Shown here one piece after another: positions 26,838 through 36,301 of a stretch of 64,000 nt of DNA (its first letter is position 1; each line of letters starts with the position of its first letter). Below the pieces are notes generated by a model. That model did not search any database. It was not told where the DNA came from and saw only the letters and a list, made by a program, of their open reading frames with translations. The position numbers were made by a program, and so were the translations under genes. Source of the stretch: Sphingomicrobium clamense (GTDB taxonomy: Bacteria > Pseudomonadota > Alphaproteobacteria > Sphingomonadales > Sphingomonadaceae); the NCBI RefSeq assembly GCF_019264355.1, contig NZ_JAHVAH010000001.1, positions 1,720,001 through 1,784,000 on the forward strand, in the 5' to 3' direction.

Positions 26838-28118
26838 ATGACCGATGCCTTGACCCAAGTCGCGGAGACCGCCCTCTCCGAAGATGCCGCCATTGTCGAA
26901 GAAACCGCCGAGCGCTTCGAGCGCCCGATCGAACAGACGATCGAATGGCTGGCCGAGAATTGGCAGGGACTGTCGATCGGCGCGCTGGTCGCGCTGGGTA
27001 TCGTCGGGTTGATGCTGATCGCGCGGACGATCGGTCGCCGGTATCAGGACCGCCATCCCGAGCGCACCAGCTTCAAGGACATTATCGCCAGCGTCTTCGC
27101 CAAGACGACCCTGATCTTCATGGTCGTCGCGGCAAGCAACATCGTCATTCACTACACCAAGGTGCCAGCAACGATCGACCGGCTGTTCGACATCGCCTTC
27201 ATCGTCGTCGCGGCATTGCAGGGGGCGATCTGGGCGCGCGAACTGATCCTCGGCATCATCACCTCGAAGGTGGCCGAGGACGACGATCCGGAAAGCACGC
27301 TTGCCAACGCATTGTCGTTGATCCGCGTGCTGGTCAGCATCGCCGCCTTCGCGATCGCGATCCTGATCATCCTCGACAATCTGGGCGTCGATGTCGGCCC
27401 GCTCATCGCCGGTTTCGGGATCGGCGGCATCGCCATCGGTCTCGCCGCGCAGGGCATCTTCTCCGACCTGTTCGCCGCGCTCTCGATCGTGTTCGACAAG
27501 CCCTTCAAGAAGGGTGACACGATCACCTATGGCGGGGTCGGCGGCACGGTCGGCACGGTCGAGAAGGTCGGCATGAAGTCGACCCGCATCCGCTCGGTCA
27601 CGGGCGAGCAGGTGGTGATCAACAATACCAAGCTGCTCGACCAGGAAGTGTCGAATATCAACGAGGCGTTCAAGCGCCGTCGCACCATCCCCTTCGGCGT
27701 GATCTACCAGACATCGCCCAAGAAGCTGAAGCAGATGCGCGCGCTGTGCGAGGAGGCGCTGTCGGGCTTTGACGAAATCGAGATCGTGCGCTGTGTGTGC
27801 ACCGGCTTCGGCGACAGCTCGATCAATTTCGAGCTGGTTTACGAGCATGAAAGCACCGACTTCAACGAAATCGTGGGGACGCAGTCGCTGATCCATATCA
27901 CGATGCTCGAAATCTTCTCGCGCGAAGGAATCGAGTTCGCCTACCCGACGCAGACGACGTTCACGTCGGCGCCCGATGGCACGATGATCATGCCCTACCC
28001 CGCAGCGCTGTCGGGAGCGCTCGCCGAAATCGACCAGCGTGACGATCCGCCGGCTGCGCGCAAACCGGCGGCCAAGGTGCGTCAGGCCAAATCTAGTCCC
28101 GACACTGATTGCGAATAA
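26838..28118 (+). CDS. MscS-family mechanosensitive channel
   Basis: Inner-membrane channel of 426 residues. About five membrane segments (near residues 44-63, 90-107, 117-140, 160-180 and 185-215) end in the pore helix with GFGIGGIAIGLAAQGIFSD, and the beta domain continues with FDKPFKKGDTI, GTVEKVGMKSTRIRS and GEQVVINNTKLL. The first 40 residues are acidic and cytoplasmic. It would release solutes on hypo-osmotic shock. The ATG at 26838 has GAGGAG just upstream. It follows the topoisomerase gene by 32 bp. Confidence 0.9.
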   Translation: MTDALTQVAETALSEDAAIVEETAERFERPIEQTIEWLAENWQGLSIGALVALGIVGLMLIARTIGRRYQDRHPERTSFKDIIASVFAKTTLIFMVVAASNIVIHYTKVPATIDRLFDIAFIVVAALQGAIWARELILGIITSKVAEDDDPESTLANALSLIRVLVSIAAFAIAILIILDNLGVDVGPLIAGFGIGGIAIGLAAQGIFSDLFAALSIVFDKPFKKGDTITYGGVGGTVGTVEKVGMKSTRIRSVTGEQVVINNTKLLDQEVSNINEAFKRRRTIPFGVIYQTSPKKLKQMRALCEEALSGFDEIEIVRCVCTGFGDSSINFELVYEHESTDFNEIVGTQSLIHITMLEIFSREGIEFAYPTQTTFTSAPDGTMIMPYPAALSGALAEIDQRDDPPAARKPAAKVRQAKSSPDTDCE

Positions 28119-28142
28119 GTTTCGCTTCGCAACGGGCCTTGC

Positions 28143-28159
28143 GTTTACGTAAACGTCAA
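28143..28159. promoter_or_regulatory. Palindromic operator-like site before the MaoC-thiolase operon
   Basis: The sequence GTTTACGTAAACGTCAA contains a perfect 12 bp palindrome (GTTTACGTAAAC, 28143-28154) 20 bp before the MaoC start. TTTACGTAAACG-type sites are recalled as operators of LiuR, a MerR-type regulator of branched-chain amino acid and fatty-acid degradation in proteobacteria. The identity of the regulator is inferred. Confidence 0.5.
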
Positions 28160-28174
28160 CCTATGTAGAGCCCC

Positions 28175-28630
28175 ATGCCTGTCGCCACCCTCGAAGAGAT
28201 CCAAGCCGCGCTCGGCACCGAGATCGGTATTTCGGGCTGGATCGAGGTCGGCCAGGAGCGCATCGACGCCTTCGCCGAGGCGACCGAGGACCGGCAGTTC
28301 ATCCACACCGATCCCGCAGCCGCCGCGCAGACGCCCTTCGGCGGCACCATCGCGCACGGCTTCCTGTCGCTCAGCCTGTTAAGCCGGATGGGCGCCGACG
28401 TCATGCTGGTGCCCGAAACTACCAAAATGGCCGTCAATTACGGCCTCGACCGCGTCCGCTTCCTCGCGCCCGTACGCGCCGGGAAACGAGTTCGCGGCCG
28501 CTTCGTTCTAAAGGACATGAAGGACAAGGCACCCGGCCAGATCCTCATGACCTTCGGCGTCACCGTCGAAATCGAGGGCGAAGACAAACCCGCATTGCTG
28601 GCCGACTGGCTCGGCCTGATCATCACCTAA
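28175..28630 (+). CDS. MaoC-family enoyl-CoA hydratase
   Basis: Hot-dog-fold hydratase of 151 residues. The hydratase 2 motif is present: FAEATEDRQFIHTDPAAA supplies Asp and His, with PFGGTIAHGFLSLSLLS after it. Such enzymes hydrate trans-2-enoyl-CoA to the (R)-3-hydroxyacyl form. That product can feed beta-oxidation side routes or PHA synthesis. The gene lies 15 bp before a thiolase gene and behind a palindromic operator, so a lipid-degradation operon is likely. The exact chain-length preference cannot be read. Confidence 0.88.
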   Translation: MPVATLEEIQAALGTEIGISGWIEVGQERIDAFAEATEDRQFIHTDPAAAAQTPFGGTIAHGFLSLSLLSRMGADVMLVPETTKMAVNYGLDRVRFLAPVRAGKRVRGRFVLKDMKDKAPGQILMTFGVTVEIEGEDKPALLADWLGLIIT

Positions 28631-28645
28631 GAAGGAATCCACGAT

Positions 28646-29827
28646 ATGTCCCGCGACGCAGTCATCGTTTCCACCGCCCGTACCCCCATCGGCCGTGCCT
28701 ATAAGGGCGCGTTCAACGCCACGCCGGGCGCCACGCTGGGCGCCTTTTCGCTGGCCCCTGCGATCGAACGCGCCGGGATCGAGGCGGGCGAGATCGACGA
28801 TGTCGTGTGGGGCGCGGTCCTGACCCAGGGGACGCAGGCGGGCAATATCGGCCGCCAGGTCGCGCTCAAGGCAGGCTGCCCCGTCACTGTCTCGGGCCAG
28901 ACGATCGACCGCCAATGCTCCTCGGGCCTGATGGCGATCGCGACCGCGGCCAAGCAGGTCATCACCGACAAGATGGATATCGTCGCCGCTGGCGGGCAGG
29001 ACAGCATCAGCCTCGTCCAGACGCCCGAGATGCGCATCGCGATGGATCCCAGCCTCGTGGCGATGCACAAGGATGTTTACATGCCGATGCTGCAGACCGC
29101 CGAGACGGTCGCGCAGCGTTACGGAGTCTCGCGCGAGGCACAGGACGAATATGCGCTCCAGTCGCAGCAGCGCACCGCCGCCGCGCAGGAGGAAGGCCGC
29201 TTCGACGACGAGATCGTGTCGGTCTCGACCACGATGATGGTCAAGGACAAGGAAACGGGCGAGGTCTCCAAGCAGGACATCACGCTCGAAAAGGACGAAG
29301 GCAACCGTCCTTCGACCACGCTTGAGGGCCTCAACAACCTGCAGCCGGTCATGGGGCCGGACACTACCATTACCGCGGGCAACGCCTCGCAGCTCTCGGA
29401 CGGCAGTTCGGCCTGCATCGTGATGGAAGCCGGAGAAGCCGCCAAGCGCGGGCTCCAGCCGCTCGGCCGTTATGTCGGCATGGCGGTTGCTGGCACCGAG
29501 CCCGACGAAATGGGAATCGGCCCGGTCTTCGCCATCCCCAAACTGCTCGACCGGTTCGGGCTGAAGATGGACGATATCGGCTTGTGGGAGCTCAACGAAG
29601 CCTTCGCGGTGCAGGTGCTCTACTGCCGCGACAAGCTGGGCATCGACAATGACATCCTCAACGTCGACGGCGGTTCGATCTCGATCGGCCACCCCTACGG
29701 CATGACGGGTGCGCGCTGCACCGGCCACGCGCTGATCGAAGGCAAGCGTCGCGGCGCCAAATATGTCGTCGTCACCATGTGCGTCGGTGGCGGCATGGGC
29801 GCGGCGGGGCTGTTCGAAATCCTCTAG
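28646..29827 (+). CDS. Thiolase (acetyl-CoA C-acyltransferase)
   Basis: Enzyme of 393 residues, full thiolase length. The acylated Cys91 lies in [15 protein letters not shown] and [10 protein letters not shown] supply the active-site Asn and His, and CVGGGMG the second Cys near the C-terminus. It either cleaves 3-ketoacyl-CoA in beta-oxidation or condenses acetyl-CoA; the pairing with a hydratase favours degradation. A short RBS (AAGGAA) precedes the ATG. A clear terminator ends the operon. Confidence 0.93.
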   Translation: MSRDAVIVSTARTPIGRAYKGAFNATPGATLGAFSLAPAIERAGIEAGEIDDVVWGAVLTQGTQAGNIGRQVALKAGCPVTVSGQTIDRQCSSGLMAIATAAKQVITDKMDIVAAGGQDSISLVQTPEMRIAMDPSLVAMHKDVYMPMLQTAETVAQRYGVSREAQDEYALQSQQRTAAAQEEGRFDDEIVSVSTTMMVKDKETGEVSKQDITLEKDEGNRPSTTLEGLNNLQPVMGPDTTITAGNASQLSDGSSACIVMEAGEAAKRGLQPLGRYVGMAVAGTEPDEMGIGPVFAIPKLLDRFGLKMDDIGLWELNEAFAVQVLYCRDKLGIDNDILNVDGGSISIGHPYGMTGARCTGHALIEGKRRGAKYVVVTMCVGGGMGAAGLFEIL

Positions 29828-29839
29828 AGACCAAAGGAA

Positions 29840-29880
29840 ACGGCCCGCACTCTCCACAAATGCGGGCCGTCCCCCTTTTT
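29840..29880 (+). terminator. Intrinsic terminator of the MaoC-thiolase operon
   Basis: ACGGCCCGCA (29840-29849) pairs perfectly with TGCGGGCCGT (29861-29870), an 11 nt loop lies between, and CCCCCTTTTT follows. It starts 13 bp after the thiolase stop. Confidence 0.9.
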
Positions 29881-29897
29881 AGCACCCTCGCGTCGCT

Positions 29898-30026
29898 TTA
29901 GGCGCTAATCTCGTCTCCGGCCTCGACAGCCACGCCGGTCTGGGCGGTGGCGGGCTCGAACATCGCCAATGTCCCCACGATCAGGAAGAAACTGGCGGCA
30001 AAGGCCTTGGTCATCTGGGTGAACAT
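29898..30026 (-). CDS. 42-residue secreted or membrane peptide
   Basis: Short frame MFTQMTKAFAASFFLIVGTLAMF... with one hydrophobic segment (about residues 8-24), a possible signal-peptidase site at ATAQ, and an acidic end (EAGDEISA). The ATG has a strong AAGGAGA ribosome binding site six bases upstream, which supports real translation. Upstream is a perfect palindrome, listed separately. It resembles no family I can name. It could be a small membrane peptide or an exported peptide of about 15 residues. A longer upstream frame has no start signal. Confidence 0.6.
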   Translation of the reverse strand: MFTQMTKAFAASFFLIVGTLAMFEPATAQTGVAVEAGDEISA

Positions 30027-30044
30027 CGCTCTTCTCCTTTTTGG

Positions 30045-30060
30045 GATTACAAACGTAATC
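30045..30060. promoter_or_regulatory. Palindromic site in front of the 42-residue peptide gene
   Basis: GATTAC and GTAATC form a perfect inverted repeat with a 4 nt centre (AAAC). It lies 19-34 bp before the start codon, where an operator over the promoter or leader would sit. The regulator is unknown; the shape fits a TetR or MerR-type site. Confidence 0.4.
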
Positions 30061-30152
30061 ACCGGAGAATGACGCGTCCATGCCGCTGATCGAAGGCGGC
30101 CTGCCGTTTGTCGTCCCAAGATGAACCTCAGCTTTCGCGCCGAGGTTTTTCG

Positions 30153-30578
30153 CTATTCTGCGGGCGCGGTCGACGCTTTCCTCGACTCGAGCGAGAAGAG
30201 GCCCGGGCCGTTGGCGACGATCATCGCCATCCCGCCGGCGATCGCGACATCCTTCCAGAAGTGCGAGATGTGGCCGTAGAACAGGTCGGGATCATAGGCT
30301 TCGAGCGCAGGCATGAGCTGGAACACCAACCCCGCCGCAAGGCTGAACAGCGCCAACACGCCCGCCGCGGTGCGCGCATGCCAACCCGCCGCCACCATCA
30401 AGCCACCGCCAATCTCGACGAGCAGGACGACCGGCAGCAACACGCCGGACACACCCTGGCTTTCCATGTAGGCGACGGTCTCCTGATAGGACCCGACCTT
30501 CTGCAATCCGGCCACGATGAAGACCATCGCGAGCATCAGCCGCGCGACTGGGGAAAGATAATCTCTTAGGCTGTTCAT
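30153..30578 (-). CDS. DoxX-family membrane protein
   Basis: Inner-membrane protein of 141 residues with four hydrophobic segments (about 8-27, 48-66, 73-92 and 108-126). It begins LSPVARLMLAMVFIVAGLQKV, the DoxX signature, and has the GGGLMVAAGW motif. The family contains subunits or partners of quinone and thiosulfate oxidation, yet most members have no known job. It is separated by 66 bp from the upstream amidohydrolase region and by 126 bp from the peptide gene. Confidence 0.85.
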   Translation of the reverse strand: MNSLRDYLSPVARLMLAMVFIVAGLQKVGSYQETVAYMESQGVSGVLLPVVLLVEIGGGLMVAAGWHARTAAGVLALFSLAAGLVFQLMPALEAYDPDLFYGHISHFWKDVAIAGGMAMIVANGPGLFSLESRKASTAPAE

Positions 30579-30644
30579 CCCACAAGCTCCTACTGGTGAG
30601 GGGGAAGATTTCTCCCGTTTACCGTAATTCTTGCGCTTTCGCCA

Positions 30645-31907
30645 CTATTCGAGCGTCCGTCCGCGCACCATCACCCAATCGACTTCCTCCAATACGGTGA
30701 CGTCTTGGTAGGGATCGCCGTCGAACGCGATGAGGTCCGCGCTCATGCCGGGGGCGATCCGTCCGATCTCATTACCCATGTCGAGGACTTCGGCGGCCGT
30801 GATGGTGGCCGAAACCAGCGCCTGCGTCGGGTTCATCCCGGCATCGACCAGCATCTGGAATTCCTCGCCGTTGCGGCCATGTTCGAACACGCCGCTGTCG
30901 GTGCCGAACGCGACGGTGACACCCTCGGCGAGCGCCATGCGCACCTGTTCCCCGGTCAGCGCGACGGTGGCGCGCACCTTGGGCACGACGACGGGCGTGT
31001 ACATGTTCTTGGCCAGCCCCTCCTCGATCCCCTTGAACGCCATCAGCGTGGGGACGAGCACGGTGCCATTAGCCTTCATCGCTCGCGCCGCCTCGCGATC
31101 GAGATAGGTTCCATGTTCGATCGTGCGCACGCCCGCGTTCGAGGCCGCCTCGATCCCGCGCGCGCCATGCGCATGTGCGGCGACATGGATGCCCAGCGTC
31201 GCGGCGGTGTCGACGATGCTCTTCATTTCCGCGTCGGTGAAATGCGCCTCGAGCCCCCTGCCCTGCTGGCTGAGCACGCCGCCGGTCGCGGTGATCTTGA
31301 TGAAGTCGGCACCATTCTGGCTCGCCAGCCGCACCTTGGCGGCGCACTCGGTCGGTCCGGTGCAGTTATAACCGCTGTCGAGCAATTCGTTGATCTCGGG
31401 GCGGAAGCCGTTGGTGTCGCCGTGGCCACCGATGATCGCCAGCGCGGGGCCTGCCGACCAGATGCGCGGTCCCGGCACGACCCATTGCTCGGTCGCGCGG
31501 CGCAGCATGTGGGCGCTATGCTGGTCGCTGCCCGGGTTGCGGACGGTGGTGAAACCGGCCTCGAGCGTCTTTCGCGCATTCTTGACCGCCAGCACCGTAT
31601 TCCATTCGACCGGAGTCGTCGCCGCGCGCCAGTAATCGCCGCTGGGATCGCCCGACAGATGCGTGTGCAGGTCGATGAGGCCCGGCATCACCGTCTTGTC
31701 CGACAGGTCGACGACTTCACCCGAAGGAGGGCGTTGATGCCCCGGCTCGACCGCCACGATCCGCCCCTGGTTGACCGTAATGGTCGCGGGCCCCGTTCCG
31801 CCCTCTCGCGCGTCGGCGATGAGGTTGCCGACGAGGATCGTGTCCTGCGCAGCAGCAGGTGTCGCGGCAGCCAGCATGGCAGTCGCGGCAAGCATCAGTC
31901 GTTTCAT
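30645..31907 (-). CDS. Exported amidohydrolase-family protein
   Basis: Protein of 420 residues with a Sec signal peptide (MKRLMLAATAMLAAATPAAAQ). The metal-binding core follows the imidazolonepropionase-like amidohydrolase layout: MPGLIDLHTHLSG (HxH), a Lys region in FIKITATGG, HAHGARG, IEHGTYLD and GTDSG with the catalytic Asp. Such enzymes cleave peptides with carboxy-terminal Lys, prolidase-type or cyclic amide substrates; the substrate here is unknown. It is a periplasmic enzyme by its signal peptide. It is divergent from the DUF4126 gene. Confidence 0.88.
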   Translation of the reverse strand: MKRLMLAATAMLAAATPAAAQDTILVGNLIADAREGGTGPATITVNQGRIVAVEPGHQRPPSGEVVDLSDKTVMPGLIDLHTHLSGDPSGDYWRAATTPVEWNTVLAVKNARKTLEAGFTTVRNPGSDQHSAHMLRRATEQWVVPGPRIWSAGPALAIIGGHGDTNGFRPEINELLDSGYNCTGPTECAAKVRLASQNGADFIKITATGGVLSQQGRGLEAHFTDAEMKSIVDTAATLGIHVAAHAHGARGIEAASNAGVRTIEHGTYLDREAARAMKANGTVLVPTLMAFKGIEEGLAKNMYTPVVVPKVRATVALTGEQVRMALAEGVTVAFGTDSGVFEHGRNGEEFQMLVDAGMNPTQALVSATITAAEVLDMGNEIGRIAPGMSADLIAFDGDPYQDVTVLEEVDWVMVRGRTLE

Positions 31908-32005
31908 GAACGGCCCCTTTTTCCCTGTTCGCGATGGATGCTGCGCCGCTCGACGCGAATTGGCAAGCCTTGCCAGCCTCGCGCGTCGGTGCCAGCGTCA
32001 TCGCC

Positions 32006-32617
32006 ATGGACGCCGTCGAACTCATCGCACTGGCCGCCTCGTCCTCGCTACTGGCGGGGTGGCGGCTTTATCTCGTCACCTTCATTACCGGGCTCGGCAT
32101 GAAGTTCGGCTGGGTGCCGCTGCCCGACAATCTGCAGATGCTCGACGTGCTCGCGAACAACTGGGTGCTCGCCATCGCGGGCGTCGGCACCTTTCTTGAA
32201 TTCTTCGCCGACAAGATCGCCTGGGTCGACAGCGTCTGGGACAGCATCCACTCTGTCATTCGCCCGCTCGGCGGCGCGCTGCTGGCGCTGGCGATCCTCG
32301 ATGCCAGCGACCCGGCCTTCCAGATCGTCGCTTTCCTTCTGGGCGGCGGCGCGGCCTTTGCCAGCCATGCCGGCAAGGCGAGCGCCCGCGCAGCGGTCAA
32401 CATGAGCCCCGAACCGGTCAGCAACATGGTCGTGTCGACCGGCGAGGATATCGCTACGGGCGGGCTGCTCGCGCTTGCCATCCTCAACCCCGTCGCCGCC
32501 GCTTTGATCGCGGCGATGATGGTCGGGCTGACCCTCTGGCTGATCTTCGCCGCGCGCAAGGCGATCCGCAAATTGCTGGGACTAGGCGAACCGAAGGACG
32601 TGACGCCTCGCGCTTAG
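32006..32617 (+). CDS. DUF4126 membrane protein
   Basis: Protein of 203 residues with several hydrophobic segments (near residues 5-22, 90-105 and 155-185) and the family pattern AASSSLLAGWRLY, FLEFFADKIAWVDSVWDSIHSVIRP and STGEDIA. The start at MDAVELIALA matches the beginning of the domain; an upstream ATG at 31934 would add 24 residues lying over the promoter area. Function of DUF4126 is unknown. Its end overlaps the convergent phaZ by 4 bp. Confidence 0.85.
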   Translation: MDAVELIALAASSSLLAGWRLYLVTFITGLGMKFGWVPLPDNLQMLDVLANNWVLAIAGVGTFLEFFADKIAWVDSVWDSIHSVIRPLGGALLALAILDASDPAFQIVAFLLGGGAAFASHAGKASARAAVNMSPEPVSNMVVSTGEDIATGGLLALAILNPVAAALIAAMMVGLTLWLIFAARKAIRKLLGLGEPKDVTPRA

Positions 32618-33852
32618 GCGCGGTGCTTCTCGACAAACTCCTCGACCACCGGAGCGATTTTGTCGCGCCACTTGCCGCCGTGGAAGATGCCATAATGGCC
32701 GACGCCTTCGGCCATGTAGTAGCGCTTCATCTTCTCGGGCAGGTGGGTGGCGAGCTTGAGCGCGGCCTTGGTCTGGCCAAGCCCCGAAATATCGTCGCGC
32801 TCGCCCTCGATCGCCAGCAGCGCGGTGTCGGTGATTTCGGTCAGGTCGACCAGCTTGCCGCGATGCATGAACTCGTTCTTGGGCAGCAAATGCCGCTGGA
32901 AGACGACGTCGACCGTCTGGAGGTAGAATTCCGCCGTCATGTCGGCGACGGCGCGATATTCGTCGTAAAATTCGCGGGTCTTGTCGGCGCTTTCGTCATC
33001 GCCCTCGACGAGATGCTTGAACATCTCCCAATGGCTCATGAGGTGGCTGCCGAGGTTCATGGTCATGAAGCCCGCAAGCTGGAGGAAGCCCGGATAGACC
33101 TTCCGGCCCGCGCCCGGATACATGTAGGGCACGGTCGCGATCACGTTCTGCTGGAACCAGGCGTGCGGGCGCTGGGTCGCCAGCGTGTTGACTGCGGTCG
33201 GCTGCTCGCGCGTGTCGATCGGGCCGCCCATCATCGTCAGCGTCGCGGGGCGTGCGGGGTCGTCCTCGCCGCCCATCACCGCGGTCGCGGCAAAGGCCGG
33301 GACCGACGGCTGGCACACGGCGAGCATGTGCGGGCGCTGCCCGGTCTTGCCATGAATATCGCGCAGGAAGTCGATCAGGTAATCGACATAATTGTCGAGG
33401 TCGAAGCTGCCCGCCGTGAGCGGCACCGTCTTCGCGTCGGCCCAGTCGGTGATGTAGACATCGTGCGCGGGCAGCATCCGCTTGACCGTTCCGCGCAGCA
33501 GCGTCGCGAAGTGGCCCGACATGGGCGCCACGATCAGCATCGGCGCCTGCCCTTCGCCCTTGCCGTCCGCCTTGTGGAAGTGGAGCAGGTTGCCGAATGG
33601 TCGTCGCTCGACAATGTCCTCGTCGACCGCGACGTGGTGGCCGTCGACCAGGGTCTCGGTGATTTCCCACTCGGGCTTGGCGCGGGTGGCGGTCGCGTGC
33701 GCGAACACGTCGAGCCCCGCGGCGACCACCGGCCCCATCGCACCATAGGCGAAGGGGTTGCTGGGGTTGGAAATCCATCCGGCGCCGAGTCCCGCCATGC
33801 GGCTGGCTCCGGCTAGCAGCGAACGCTGCACTTCATAGGCGTCGTAAAGCAT
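32614..33852 (-). CDS. phaZ: Intracellular polyhydroxybutyrate depolymerase
   Basis: Enzyme of 412 residues, usual length for the intracellular PhaZ1 type, that mobilises stored polyhydroxybutyrate granules. The nucleophile is Cys180 in LAVCQPSVP, where lipases have Ser. The start MLYDAYEVQRSLLAGAS matches the family. MSGHFATLLRG, DVYITDW, MMGGPID and GHYGIFHGGKWR are further PhaZ elements. The frame continues upstream to 34044 but without similarity. TTGC/GCAA palindromes lie about 80 bp upstream. No PHA synthase gene is in the window. Confidence 0.9.
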   Translation of the reverse strand: MLYDAYEVQRSLLAGASRMAGLGAGWISNPSNPFAYGAMGPVVAAGLDVFAHATATRAKPEWEITETLVDGHHVAVDEDIVERRPFGNLLHFHKADGKGEGQAPMLIVAPMSGHFATLLRGTVKRMLPAHDVYITDWADAKTVPLTAGSFDLDNYVDYLIDFLRDIHGKTGQRPHMLAVCQPSVPAFAATAVMGGEDDPARPATLTMMGGPIDTREQPTAVNTLATQRPHAWFQQNVIATVPYMYPGAGRKVYPGFLQLAGFMTMNLGSHLMSHWEMFKHLVEGDDESADKTREFYDEYRAVADMTAEFYLQTVDVVFQRHLLPKNEFMHRGKLVDLTEITDTALLAIEGERDDISGLGQTKAALKLATHLPEKMKRYYMAEGVGHYGIFHGGKWRDKIAPVVEEFVEKHRA

Positions 33853-33929
33853 GTGGCTCCAATGGGAGGTGAATCTCTTGGGATCGACAACGACTGTGGC
33901 GGCGTGAGGCTCCCACGGCAAGCCCCGAT

Positions 33930-33951
33930 GTTGCGGTGCAATAGTTGCAAC
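33930..33951. promoter_or_regulatory. TTGC/GCAA inverted repeats between phaZ and the ABC transporter
   Basis: The sequence GTTGCGGTGCAATAGTTGCAAC contains TTGC-GGT-GCAA (33931-33941), the palindrome GTTGCAAC (33944-33951), and an outer GTTGC...GCAAC pair. TGC-rich inverted repeats are recalled as binding sites of PhaR, the repressor of PHA granule genes in alphaproteobacteria. That link is inferred from position and pattern. Confidence 0.35.
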
Positions 33952-33997
33952 GCGGCGATTGAGGCCCGCGCGACACACTGTTAGGGGCAATGTCCAC

Positions 33998-35761
<1,764 letters not shown>

Positions 35762-35803
35762 GGTCCATGTAACGTTCAGCGCGGTTGTGGCGTACTAGGA
35801 GGC

Positions 35804-36301
35804 ATGACACAGCTTCACCGCCGCGCCCTGCTCGGCCTCCTTGGCACCGGTTCGCTCGCTGCGTTTGCCCTCGGCGGCAAGCGCGCCGAGGCCAATCCGC
35901 ATGGCAGCCATCGCCATCCCGTGACCCTTTCCGACGCCGCCTGGCAGAAGAAGCTCGGCCCCAAACGCTACCGCATCCTGCGCAAGGCCGGGACCGAACC
36001 GCCCTTCAGCCATCGCTATAATGACGAGAAGCGCGCGGGCATGTATCACTGCGCAGGCTGCGACACGCCGCTTTTCTCCAGCCGCACAAAATATGACAGC
36101 CGGTCCGGCTGGCCCGCATTCTGGGCGGCCGAGGACGGCGTCATCCATTATGCCCGCGACACCAGCATGTTCATGACCCGCACCGAGGAACATTGCGCGC
36201 GGTGCGGCGGGCATCTCGGCCACGTGTTCGACGACGGCCCCCAGCCGACCGGCAAGCGCCACTGCATCAACGGCCTCGCGCTCAAGTTCAAACCGGCATG
36301 A
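35804..36301 (+). CDS. msrB: Exported methionine-(R)-sulfoxide reductase
   Basis: MsrB of 165 residues that reduces methionine-R-sulfoxide. An N-terminal segment with adjacent arginines and a hydrophobic stretch (HRRALLGLLGTGSLAAFALGG) predicts export, possibly by Tat. Zinc ligands are Cys83/Cys86 and Cys131/Cys134; the catalytic Cys154 is in KRHCINGLAL. MsrB normally lies in the cytosol; the signal suggests a periplasmic repair role. Its stop overlaps the start of the DipZ-like gene (ATGA), which can supply electrons. Confidence 0.9.
   Translation: MTQLHRRALLGLLGTGSLAAFALGGKRAEANPHGSHRHPVTLSDAAWQKKLGPKRYRILRKAGTEPPFSHRYNDEKRAGMYHCAGCDTPLFSSRTKYDSRSGWPAFWAAEDGVIHYARDTSMFMTRTEEHCARCGGHLGHVFDDGPQPTGKRHCINGLALKFKPA

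Noticed and set aside
26616..27896. Antisense frame of 426 residues over the MscS gene
   Set aside because: Same length scale as the real gene, but Asp/Arg-rich without hydrophobic segments or motifs.
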